Shown piece after piece: positions 23,412 through 34,509 of a stretch of DNA of 64,000 nt; the first letter of the stretch is position 1; every line of letters starts with the position of its first letter. Location: contig JBCAMK010000003.1 of the NCBI GenBank assembly GCA_038503065.1, positions 3,534,001-3,598,000 of the forward strand. Direction: 5' to 3'. A program made the position numbers and the translations under genes. Origin of the DNA: Paragyromitra xinjiangensis (lineage: Eukaryota > Ascomycota > Pezizomycetes > Pezizales > Discinaceae). The notes under the pieces are model-generated. The model was not told the DNA's origin, made no database searches, and saw only the letters and a list, made by a program, of their open reading frames with translations.

Positions 23412-26367
23412 CTACTCATACTTTGTCGTGACCCTTCCTACTGTCCCCTCCTGCCCCTCCAGACTCATTTCATATATCACAACACCAGAAGTTACTGTCA
23501 TATCTAACGAATAATCAACCCTATAGAATACTTGTCCCTTCCCGTTTTTATGTTTCGAGAATCTCCTGACTGGAACTGGCTCCGAAGTCATCACGCAAAG
23601 TTTTCTCACAGCTAGGAATCCAGATTCAAGCGTTAACATTACAGGGAGGTGTGAGAGATGAAGGGAGTTCTTACTAGAGTCGCGTTTATCTGGCGCTACT
23701 TCCTCATCACAAACCCAAAGCTCTGTTTTGAGATGATGTGTATCCCCAACTAGGTCTGCTTCAGCCACAGTGCGGTAAAACGGGAAAGATATTTTCTTCT
23801 TCTCAGTTGTCACGTCACCCTACGCACCAATACTTCCGGTCAATACCTATGTGATTAAACCAAGTGAAATGGAGAGCATACACGCCTGATATACCACTGT
23901 ATCCTATTTCTCACAACCCATTCGCATCTTAGGTCATGCCACTTTTTCTCACTCTCGTCATGTTTCGTTTCATCAAATTTGCTATCATGGACAACTCCAT
24001 AGAAGCGTCTACTAAGACGAGACTGAACGGCAGCGATGTCACCTTGTAGACCGCGGATTATTGCGCCACGGACCACAGCGCTATGTTCCTAGGGCGTTAA
24101 TGCTCGTTGCTAAGGGGCAGAAGTAGAGATATTAGACTTACGTCCAGGCGTTTCGAGGCTGCATTACAGCTATTTTGCCGGACCCCCATTTATTAATTCT
24201 TTGGTATAGGTATTCTGAAGAACCAAAGCCTCCAACAAGGAGAATTGCCTATAGATTATGAAGTGTTAACTTCCAACAAACGAATCTGGTATGCAAAGGG
24301 GACTCAGTAAACCGAGGACTTACAGCAACAGGACCCTTGCCAGATTTCAGCACTTCAATAACTTGCTTTGATATCAATTCTAGCACTTGCGAAACAACTG
24401 GCTCGAATATCTCCCTAACATCCTTCCTTAAAAATTTACTATCGTTAGTATCTCGCGAATAGTAAACTAAACCTATCACCCAGCAGCACAAGTCATCACT
24501 CGTGAGATTCCACCTACCTCGTAACCTTCAGGAACCCACCCCGAACTCCCCTATCCTCATCATCCGGCACCCCCATAACTGGGACCCAGAACTCTTTACC
24601 TTCTCCCTCCCCCTCCCCCGCCACAATTTCTTCTTCCTCACTAGTTCCTGCCGCATCATCATCATAATCCACAAACTCTCTCTTAACATACGTCTCCCAA
24701 TACTGAACCATCTGAAACCTTGCACGATGATCCATCGCGTCAAACCGCTCTTTCCCAATTCGGCCAATGATAAACTCTTCGAATCGCCGATCAAGATATA
24801 CGGCACCACATAATGCGCCTGTGCCAATCGCAACTTCGTTTAGCTGAAGAGGTAGTAGGGATGAAATGCGGTAGGATATCAAGTCGACAGTGCCACCGCC
24901 GGCGTCGCATACAACAAAACAATCTCCGACCTGGGAAAAAGATTGATGGAAATGTTAGTTGGAGTGACTTTTCTATTGACGTTATCTATATGTCTATTTC
25001 TCTATTTAATGGTTCTCTGCTTGTATGCAGCTTTTTCTGGAGAAAGTTTAAGACATGGCGAGTCTTATAACTAGAGTAGCTGGAGTAGGAAATATTGTTT
25101 CCCTTAGCTACGGGTCATAAGCTAATGTCGAGTAAAAGGCTTAGGTGATACTCGGCTACGCTGACTCACGAAGCCGGGTTCGAGGCTAGAAGTTTCATAT
25201 ATTATGGAGTCATTGATGTATCTTGTAATTGACCTCGGCATTCCGGTAAAAACCCCTCAATTGATACCACACGCGAACCCAACATCGTGAGTTAATGTGA
25301 AGGATTCGCCTTTCAGGTTTTCGTCCGGGGTGAGCAGCAGGCCTTGCGAGCATACGCAGTTTCCGATCCACCACCTCAACATAACCCTAACCCTAAATGC
25401 AAATGAAGTTCCTCCCCATCGAAAATGAAAAAAATACACACCTTCATTGAATTTGGCTGGATGCTCCTCAATGCATACTCCGCAGCACCTTCTGGCTCTG
25501 TAATCAACTTCAACAGCCCTGCTTCCCCCTCCCCCTCTTCCCCCTCGTCAACTCCACTCCCGAGCCCTAACCCTGCTCTCATCGCTGCCTCCATTGTCAT
25601 CTGTCTAGCCTTATCGCTCCAGACCGCTGGGACAGTTAACACGTACTCTACTTTGCTCTTGCTCATCATATCGCGGCCGAGGCGGCGTTCGAGCGTTTGT
25701 ACGGTGTAGGCACGCAGCGCTGTAAGGTAGTCTGTGACGATATCAACTGGTTTCTTCCCGCGAGGGAGAGTGGTCCGTTTCGGATTAACGAAAGTGGGAC
25801 GTGGCTGAGAAGGATCGAGGAGAATCTTGATCCATGAGAGTTTTTGCGGGTCTGTTGGGGGAACCTCGAAGCCCCTGCATCTATTTTCAATTGCTGCCTC
25901 AAAAGACATTGAGGGAGGTGGCGGCATACCATTTAAACCCTAGGCCAGCTGTCGCTGCCACTCCCGTCGACGCTGGTTCGCTCCCAGTACTCGTAGGTCG
26001 TGTTGGAGACCCAATAACAGGACTCCCCAGCTCGCTTGCCGGTGTTGTCGCTCTAGATAAGGTGTTGGGTGTGGTGTATGAGATGTCTGATGGCACCTTG
26101 CCCCAATCTTTACTTGACTGACCTGGCCAGTGTGTTATCACTTCGTACTCCTCAGGCGACGACGTTTGTGCCCACGCTACTGCACTATGCGTCGTTCTAT
26201 GGGGCGTTAGCAGGACCATAAACTGGAATAGAATGTAATGGCACACACCCAAAGTCAATACCGACGATAATGCGTTCGGGTTCCTCGGTGCCGGAAGAGT
26301 CGGTGGCTTTCGATTTGTTCTGGCCCAAGGCTAGGCCATGAAGACTTGAACGTAGCGAAGTGGTCAT
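23412..26367 (-). CDS. Hsp70-like actin-fold ATPase (fungal Hsp70 family protein)
   Basis: Eight exons: 26367-26249, 26196-25930, 25874-25442, 24930-24518, 24426-24324 (or from 24438), 24248-24142, 24080-23882 and 23819-23412. They give 682 or 686 residues in one frame. All three Hsp70/actin nucleotide-binding signatures appear after splicing: IVGIDFGTTHSAVAWA (about residue 34, phosphate 1), VVCDAGGGTVDLISY (about residue 279, phosphate 2) and AILLVGGFGSSEYLY (about residue 446, adenosine). Phosphate 1 exists only when intron 1 is removed, which supports the model. The C-terminal part is short and unlike a classical substrate-binding domain, as in the Hsp70-like proteins expanded in filamentous fungi and related to the HSPA12 group. 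The cellular role is unknown. Intron 3 is 511 nt, about ten times the usual length here. The start is the first ATG upstream of the ATPase motif. Confidence 0.88.
24931..25441 (-). other. Unusually long intron (511 nt) with telomere-like motif in the Hsp70-like gene
   Basis: The donor is GTGTGT at 25441 and the acceptor is CCCAG at 24931, both phase 0. The protein runs directly from the residues before it into VGDCFVVCDAGGG, so no exon appears to be missing. On the coding strand it carries TTTAGGGTTAGGGTTA (25396-25383) close to the donor. Other introns of the gene are 52-91 nt. Confidence 0.65.
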
Positions 26368-29300
26368 ATTGTGCGATTCGCTATTTACGGGGGAGACTCG
26401 CGTCAAGGCTTCCTAGGCTCTGGGTGAGCTCGAGGTTAAGAGATGAGGGAATGGCAGAGGTAAAGAAATGGTGTAGGGCTGTGATAAAATCCCAAGCCTC
26501 TGAATCTTAAACCTGAAACTCGAATCCATTTATGCAGGAGTTTATGTTCGAGTGCCGGTAATCGAATGTGTATGCGCCGGGAGAAAAAAGCAAAATAGGA
26601 TCAGGTACTTGGAATGCAAGTAAGCACTGGTTGCAAGATTCTGCAGGTGGTCCTTGTCCATTTTCTTTTTTGTTCCGCCTACGATGCTATTTTTGTGCAC
26701 AAATTGCTCTTCAGATTCCCAAGATAAAGAGCTACGTCTATCTGGTGCAGTAGAAGGGTAAACTCGCGGATATTCTGAGCTGGACTACCTATTGTTTATG
26801 CACCGAACTTAGGTCCTCTGCGCGGGGGTGGCGTCTTTTCGCTGCCAACTTGATGTAGTAGGTAATTACATGGAGGTACTCGCACTTAGATATGACCAAT
26901 CAATCATTCCTTTCACCCTGTCGGATGGGCGAAGCTGCGCAAGTGAAACAGAACTTTTAATTTGTTCTCAGTTTTTACAACCTTTCAGCGTGCGAGTTAA
27001 CCTAGCATGGGAGAATAAAGTGCTCCCAGCGTCACGATGGAGCTCAGCATCAGTCCACCAGCTTTTGCCACCTTATCGAGGGTAGTTCGAGAACCTGAAG
27101 GAAAGCCGACGGTGGGAAACTATCGTGGCCCCCAGATAAGCGCTGCAGCTCCAAGCTACGTAAAGTAATGCTTACTAAGCGCTTTGGTATCCGTCTCACA
27201 TAAAATTTCGGTTTGCAGTAAACTTCCCGACTTAGCGATGCTTGGTCACTTTTTCAAGCCTTAGTATCTCTCTGCAGAGTTACTTAAATAGGCATTTTGG
27301 TTGAGGGCCAGAGCCTGGCCGCCTCTTATACCTTCCTTTCAACCACCTATGGCTTATATACCCCTACTTCTTTTACAGCACTTTCAACCCTTTCAGATAT
27401 TTTTCCCCTGTATGAGGTCTATCTAAATGCTTAATTGTTATTTCTCACCGTATATCTGCTATCAAAGGGCTTAGATGGTATAATATGACGATATCCAAAT
27501 ACCCGTCTCCATGGTTATATGTATGCCGACTAAATGTCGGAGCTATGTGTAATTATAGAAAAGGGTTTAGTGATGACTTAGGGTGCTTATATGTTAGTGA
27601 TGGTAGAGATATATTATTAAGGTTTCTGCGCTAATGCTCTATTTTAAGTACTGGCAGTCGAGTGATCACTTGTGAGCAAATTTTTCCATCTCAAATTTTC
27701 TGACATTTGGTCCCATGATCGTATTCTCATAGATAAAGCAGCTCAGAAAGCCCAAGTAGAACAGTTGCATCTCTCTTTAGCCGTTACTTGGTGGAAATTT
27801 CATGATTCTTCAACCGTTTTGCTAGCTAGATCTCGCTAGTGGCACTGCCACAATGGCAGTACCTAATGCATTATGCGATCGATGTGACCCACGTTTTAAT
27901 AGACAGAAACACCCTCTTGAGACAGCCGCTAGTCTAGATAATCTATAGCAATGCCCTAATAGAGAAATAAAAGCCGGGAACTATAAATGCATTAAGCACA
28001 AAGTTCGACATCCGGTAGCTACGTTGCACATGAAGAATTTAGTAGCGGAAAGCATCAAATTGTGTCTAGGTAATCCACACCCAACCGCTTAGACAAATGA
28101 GTTAATGTCAGAATTAATATTCAATTTGGGATTAATGTCATAGAGCTTTCATGGAACCTTTAGTCTGTAACTAGCTTGGTTCAAGCTGCATACGCTAGTT
28201 CTAGACACCCCACTCATGTACAGTAATTGATATTCGAACTACCCCTCACGATCTCTCATTCTTGTCCAGCAAGCTTAGCCTCAATATTGCAGCTGTCAGC
28301 CTGAAAGAGAAGGTATGAAAGGTACTTCCGTTGGCCCTTCAATATAAGGTCTAGATTCATTTATAGCTATCGTTGCCTGCTCACAAAGATAACGCATAAA
28401 GTCTATCATCCCTAAATAGGAACGGCGTATTCCAACCTCACAAGTTGTCCAGAGGAACTTCGGGAAATGTGACCGGACAAACGATACGTTTTAGTATTCT
28501 GCGCGACTTAGCTTCTGTATCATGCTGTCTGTGAGAACCATGGTGAGGCGGATTGTATCCTCATTGTAGTAATCCGGTACGATAAAACATTCCAAACGCA
28601 TTGATTTGTGCACGTCATCAGTAAGCTATTTGGGCTTCCCCGATACTAGTGTATGATAAACGAACTTGGGTTGTTGAGAAGATGTTTGTGGTGCTATGGT
28701 GTTATCTCAAGATACGAATCATACGATCACTAGTAAAGCGCACGCGGCTATCGTGGCTTAAAGAGTTAAGCAAGATTTACACTAAAGAGAGCAGCTTGAA
28801 AAGAGACGGGATTTTATTTCTAAAAGTGTGCTTCTGATCCTGGTGTACAGCTGTACGATCCAGTATACTCAATGACTAACCAGTCACCTTTAGAACGGAC
28901 TACACTTCGCACTTCGCACAGAAATACGCTAGATCTATGTATAGAATCTATGTAGAAGTAGCCAGCTGCTTATCGGATACTCTATTATCACGCTATATAT
29001 GCATGATACGAGACCAGCCCACACTTTTTAGGCTTAGAAAGTTTGGGATTGCTTCTAGCGGAGTAGTGGAGCTGCGAGATAATTTTAACCGTAGGGTTTC
29101 AAGGCGAAGTTCAAGCAAGAATAGATATGGATCTCAGCTTGCACCAAAAGCGATGTGTTAGTATATACATATCTGTTTATCTGAGGATACGGGGGGAAGG
29201 CACCCAGGCTTTTTCTGCCCTGCACTGGCACCTGAAGGATTCCGGCTTCTAGTGCCCGATAATGGCTAACATAGATTATGGTGGGCTGATAAGCTCCGGA

Positions 29301-32300
29301 ATCGAACGAAAGAAAATTCCATTGCGCCTCCCGTAAAATCTTTCCATCTAAAATTGAACCAAGCTAAAAACATTATTTTATTCACAACGTATCACTCGCC
29401 TTGCTTCACCCCAACGACTGGGTAGAAGGAACCCATTACCATACCCAGCGCTCTATACGCCCTCGCTTTTATGCTAACGTCTGGGAAATACAATAGCTGT
29501 GAAATGCTATTCGGCTCCAAGATGTGTGCTTCGAGAGGACAAAACTCATGTGTATTGTTCCCTAGTATAAATTCGGCGGGAATATATTCAACATTATCTC
29601 ACATTAGGCACGTGCACTATAAGCTAGTAGGTACGTACTCTTGAGTAGGCGAGAGTTCGTCTGACTACTGCCTAGTGTTTTTCAACCTCCCTCAAAGCCA
29701 TGTCACTCTCCCTCGTTGTCCATTGTTTCCATTGATAGTTAGGGTTTAGGTAAGCAGATTTCGGTGTAGCTCTTGTGGTTAAGAGAAAAATCTTCAAGAA
29801 AACAAAAGAGCCCATCCCAAACCAGTAAGAAAACTGGTATTAATACACCCACGCACAGAACAAGTAGAATTTTCTTGAGGCTCCTATCTTTACTCAGATG
29901 GATCACTTGGATCAGCGTTCTGTTGATCACCAGGTTGTTCACCGTATCATTTGGCACACTACTATTTTAGAGAGTAGGGTGAGGGTAAGTCTAGCGTTTA
30001 GCTACTATGTAGGAGCCAGAAACCTTGTCTACGAAGGCGCCCAGCTATCCGTCCGTAAGCGGGGAGAAGAGGGAAAGCGTACCCCACGGGACTCTGAGCC
30101 GTCGGTGAGCCTAAAATATTTTAGTCGGGCACTTCGCTTTACCGGTAGCTGCAGGTACAGAGAGTCAAAATTCACATTTTATAAATTTGAGGCTGACCTA
30201 ATACAGAGTATGATTTTCGAGCGGCTTTCGAGATGGAGAAAGTACATGCGATATCGCTAGTACACCTAATGACGTATATTTCTCCACACAACTATAGGCC
30301 CATTTTAACGGACTCGGTTCGGGCCGGAGGGGCTATAGTGAACTAAGGCTTTTAAGGAGATTGCCTTGGGGATTTGCAGTAGCAACTTGCGAGCCTGGGT
30401 GAAGATACTGCATTACCGTTTCGCGTGCATAGCCAAAGCTAGAAGGGCTACTCCCTCGTCTGTCAAAGCTGTTAGGACTTTATGATAGAGTAATGCAGCA
30501 CCTGGACTGTGTCTGGAATTTTGCCCTTTTGCCCTTTTGCCCTTTTGCCGTTGTAAATTATTCAACTCAGGCAGACTATGGGATAAAGCCATAATTTGAT
30601 AGCGACTTAAAGTAGTGCCGGTAAATATAATTGCGCAAAAAAAGGGGCGAAGCCGTGACATGGCATCATCGTACTCTACTCTATGCACACGACAGTTAGG
30701 GGCGGTCATGAAATGCTCGAAGTGATGTACCGTATTAACTTGCAATTTACGACTTTCACGTGAACTAACTTTAAATCATCGCCCGGCGAGATCGAGGAGG
30801 CGAAGGAGCTCCCCGACTGGTCCGGACGACGTTCCCACTGTGTGCTCTAGATTTTCGGTCAACATACTGCCGTTCCACCTTGGAGATAGTCATGATCAGT
30901 ATATACCTACGGCTCGTATGTGGCACGGTATAGGACTGTCGGTTACCTCCCTGTTCGGAGATGTCGGACTTAATCAATCGCTTAAGGATATTATTTAGTT
31001 GATATCTGGTCCTTTTGAAGCCCGTACTGTCATGGGTTAATATTTTGGAGGTAAACCGTCCTAGGAATAAAACCTCCCACTTACCCTGACACCAACCTTG
31101 ATGGGAGTTTCTTCGAATATCTCCACTCGGTAGAAATTGCTGTGCACTCTTAATTTATCTCTAAAATGCTTCCATCAACCCTGGTCCCTGATTGTCTCAA
31201 CTGCTAGAGCCTGTATATGTGCAAACGTCGCTTACAAACGTACCTGTAATCCACCACCTGAACTTTCTTCCGTCAGCTCTTAGGGCAAGAGGGGAACGTG
31301 CCGAGAGGAAGCGGATTTGGCGCACACAGTGCTAGGGCCATATCCTAGAATCGTTGTTTGAACACCCGCAATTGTGCCGTGATACTGGCACATACCTCAA
31401 AATGCGGAGTGCCTCACGGCAATGCAGCCTTATAGAGATTCTTGGGAGTGGGGCTCATCATGCCCATCACCGTTGCATCCTGTATTCACACCAGCGTTGT
31501 CTTGTATGCTGGGCGTAATGCTCCCTGAGACAAATTGCTCTCGCGCACTGTTTGCGTGATCGTACTACATAGATGATTTACCGGCGACCCAGAGTCTCGC
31601 GTGCCTACTTTTTCTCATCTAGCTAGCCGTTCAAGAGATGGAATAAGGTAATATAACACGCAGCCGTCTTTCGACGCTAGGAGCTCCAAGCGTGATCGTA
31701 AGACACAGCAATGTCACAGCCAAAAGAACGAGTTATCTGCCACCCCGCATAATCTTGTTCCTCATGTATGTGCGTCCCGAAATCTCAGTCTCGGCCACTA
31801 GACTTGCTTGGTGAAAGCGGCCGCCGGGTAGTACGGAATTTGCCAGAATATTGCACGAATTGGTGGGGCTTCGGGTGAACCCCTGGATTTGGTTTGATAA
31901 GTAAACCCACGAATTTCGTTGATTTGAAACTTGTCCTTAACCCAGCTAATTACCCCAAAGCTTATGTGTATGGGGCCGGACAGTTGTCCGGAGAGACATC
32001 GGGGACTTTTTGGGATACCTGTTCTTCGTTCTTCTGCATCCTGGGGTAAAGATCAGCTAACAGTGCTCTTACTTAGTGCCTGTTCCACTATTTCGACCCC
32101 TCCTAAATGCTGTAGAGTACTGGACTGGACTGTCTGGGCCTGTCTCTCTTATATCTCGACATAAATGTCCGGTTATCGGCAAGAACACCACGTGCCCTAA
32201 GAACTGCCTTTGTGTTAAGCTGAAACTAGATCCCCTGGAGCGCACGTCAATAAATCGGACTCTCATGCTTCTAGAACTCGCTAAAACATCTGTCTAGATT

Positions 32301-32784
32301 TGCGAGCTTAGTCTTTTTCTGGACCCTGGTTTGGCTGGGGCATATGTGTGGAGTGCTGTACGCTGTACGGATCGTCGAGTTACGCATCTTCGCAATATGT
32401 AAGTATACGTACGTACATACATGAGGTGAAAACGGCTGCCAGAATTCCCCTCCCTTCCCCGTATTTTAATCCTGGAAATTCTCCATCTATATACTCTACA
32501 GCCGACAGAGAGATCTCTTGCAGAAACCTGCAGTCTCTATCGGCAATTCACGTCGGACACACAGCCGCACGGACCCCTCAATGTAACACGCCGCTACTCT
32601 ACAAGGGACGCCAGCACTCGAGACTTCCCAGCCAGGAAGCTAGGTAGTTTAACAAGAACCGAAACTTCGGTATCTGGTTCTCCTCTTCTCCTTTCTTCTA
32701 GTTTTCTTCTGCGAACGCCCTCGAACCTCCCCCACGAAAGGTCCAACCAAAGCACTATCCTCTGGAATGTAAAGTTCCGGAATT
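26368..32784. other. Gene-poor spacer of 6.4 kb
   Basis: Only short open frames occur, none with a recognisable motif or a consistent splice extension. The one local repeat I see is TTTTGCCC repeated four times (30519-30549). No tRNA or rRNA was recognised. It may contain decayed sequence, but I cannot assign any. Confidence 0.5.
30519..30549. repeat. Short tandem repeat (TTTTGCCC)x~4
   Basis: An 8-nt unit is repeated three times exactly, plus a fourth copy whose last base differs. It lies within the long gene-poor spacer. Confidence 0.8.
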
Positions 32785-34509
32785 ATGCTTAATGGCAGTG
32801 GAATTATTGTGAGTTGTGCTTGTTGGTGGTCCACTTTTGATCTTCGATTTTCTAATATACTAGGAAATATAGGCCCTTGAATGGTCTTTCCTTGGCCTGG
32901 CTCTTTTATTTGTTCTCCTGCGGCTCTATGTGCGAGTCTGCGAACCACACAATATTACGCACGATCGAAGCGACTACATCGTTGTGGCAGCGTGGTTAAG
33001 TTTCGCTGCCTGTTGTATTTGCGATGCGAAACTACACAGCTTGGAATCAGACGCATCATATGTCACCGGTGACTTGTCCAAGTTGGGCTCCGATCCAGAG
33101 AAAAATACTAAAATTTTGAAGGTAAAGTGGCACCTATTGCGAGACAAGCGATTTCCCAACTAACTTTCCGTCCATGAACAAGCTTATTTATTGGGCAACC
33201 TTCCCCTATCTCGTCGACCTATGGCTTATCAAAGCTGGCGTTCTCAGCTTTTACTACACTATCATACCTAGGAGCTTGCCGGTATATCGCTTGTTTTTGC
33301 ACATTGTCGCGGGGATTTCCGTGATAACTTTTATACTTGTATTTATTGGAAACATGTTCTGGTGTATCCCGGTTAAACGTAACTGGTATGTTTTCAAACT
33401 CGATGTTAAGTGTTGCATGTGTCTTAACATGACAATATCTGTAGGTCATTGAAAATGGAGGAGCTTTGTATAGCAAGTGCTATGCCTATTCCATTTTTCG
33501 GCGCTGTTGGCAGCACTATTGCAACTGACTTGATGAGCACGTTCCCCGCTCGTAGTATTTAGGGTGTGTGTTCGCTGACTATTACGCAGTATTTTGCCTC
33601 CCGTTTCCTCTTGTGCGAAGTATGACTTTGCCTCGTCGAAAGATGGTAGGGATCTTTATTGTGTTCGCACTCGGATTTCTCACCATCTTTGCTTCGATTT
33701 GTCGAGTCATCGCACTCTCTATTCAAGCAACTTTTTCAGCAGTGACAATTTGGACAGCCGTTGAATGCTGTACTGGCATAATGGTAGTCTGCGTTCCAGC
33801 TTTGGGGGTTCTTATTATACGTCGCGAAACCTCCAGCTACTCTTCACGGAATAAATCCACCCACTCTTCACGGAATAAATCCAACCGTTCTTCGCGGAAT
33901 AAGTCCTATCCGAGACACACTGGACCATCGATACTCAGCGCCGCTGACCGAAACGAGATATGGGATGGGACCGATGCAACAGCCCCAGAGTGGATTAGGA
34001 TGGCTAGTCTACCTTCAGCAAACAGTGTCATGATATCGCCGAAAACCGCTCAGTTCGACGATTCGGTGGATTTAGCGCTATCAAAACAGTTAGCGTCTAC
34101 TCGGGGAGACAGCATGGAATACGGGTCGAGTATGAGCGATTTTAGCATGGTTACCGCTGTACCAAATCTTCGTTTACAGCTAGGCCGGGGGATTGTGGAA
34201 CACGCTTCCGTAAGTCCGCCAGTATCACCAACTTCAGGACCCCGCCAATTCGGAGGACTTTCAACATCATTTCCATCGTCGATTTCAGCCTTAGACTCAT
34301 CAAACACAAATTTCGTCCGTTTGCACGATCCAGATGACACCCTACCGTATGCACTTAACCGATGGGATACCGGCGGGAGCGGCAGGCTAGAGCTAGGGAG
34401 GATAGTGGATATTGCGGCAGGTGTGAATCGTCCAAGATCGGTCGCGGTACCACATGGGAGAATCCGGTTAGATTCTTCAAGTTCTGATCTTGATGAAATT
34501 TTGAAATGA
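32785..34509 (+). CDS. Rhodopsin-like domain (PTH11-type) integral membrane protein
   Basis: Five exons: 32785-32808, 32873-33121, 33183-33385, 33445-33551 and 33590-34509. They give 500 residues in a continuous frame. The first exon is only MLNGSGII, joined in phase 0 to ALEWSFLGLALLF. The body shows about seven hydrophobic segments. Landmarks of the fungal rhodopsin-like family are an LRLYVRV after helix 1, a Lys/Trp-rich helix (LWLIKAGVLSFYYTIIP), WCIPVKRNWSL, a TDL before a proline helix, and SICRVIAL. The tail of about 190 residues is Ser-rich and cytoplasmic in type, with three SSRNKS copies. Family members are plasma-membrane proteins, some being PTH11-type receptors, but I see no extracellular CFEM domain, so receptor function is inference. 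One intron (33552-33589) would be 38 nt, near the lower limit. Confidence 0.8.
33837..33908 (+). repeat. 24-nt in-frame tandem repeat encoding SSRNKS units
   Basis: Three near-identical 24-nt copies in the last exon of the rhodopsin-like gene encode serial SSRNKS units in the predicted cytoplasmic tail, just after the last membrane helix. They are basic and serine-rich, so possibly phosphorylated, but no known motif is recognised. Confidence 0.8.

Noticed and set aside
25130..25210. tRNA-like GGGTTCGAGGC inside the long Hsp70-like intron
   Set aside because: No acceptor, D-arm or T-stem pairing can be built around it.
29739..30260. Overlapping 72- and 120-codon frames
   Set aside because: No motif, no splice extension, and both strands equally open.
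32649..32948. Minus-strand 99-codon frame
   Set aside because: Shadow of the 5' end of the rhodopsin-like gene, which has consistent splicing and family motifs.
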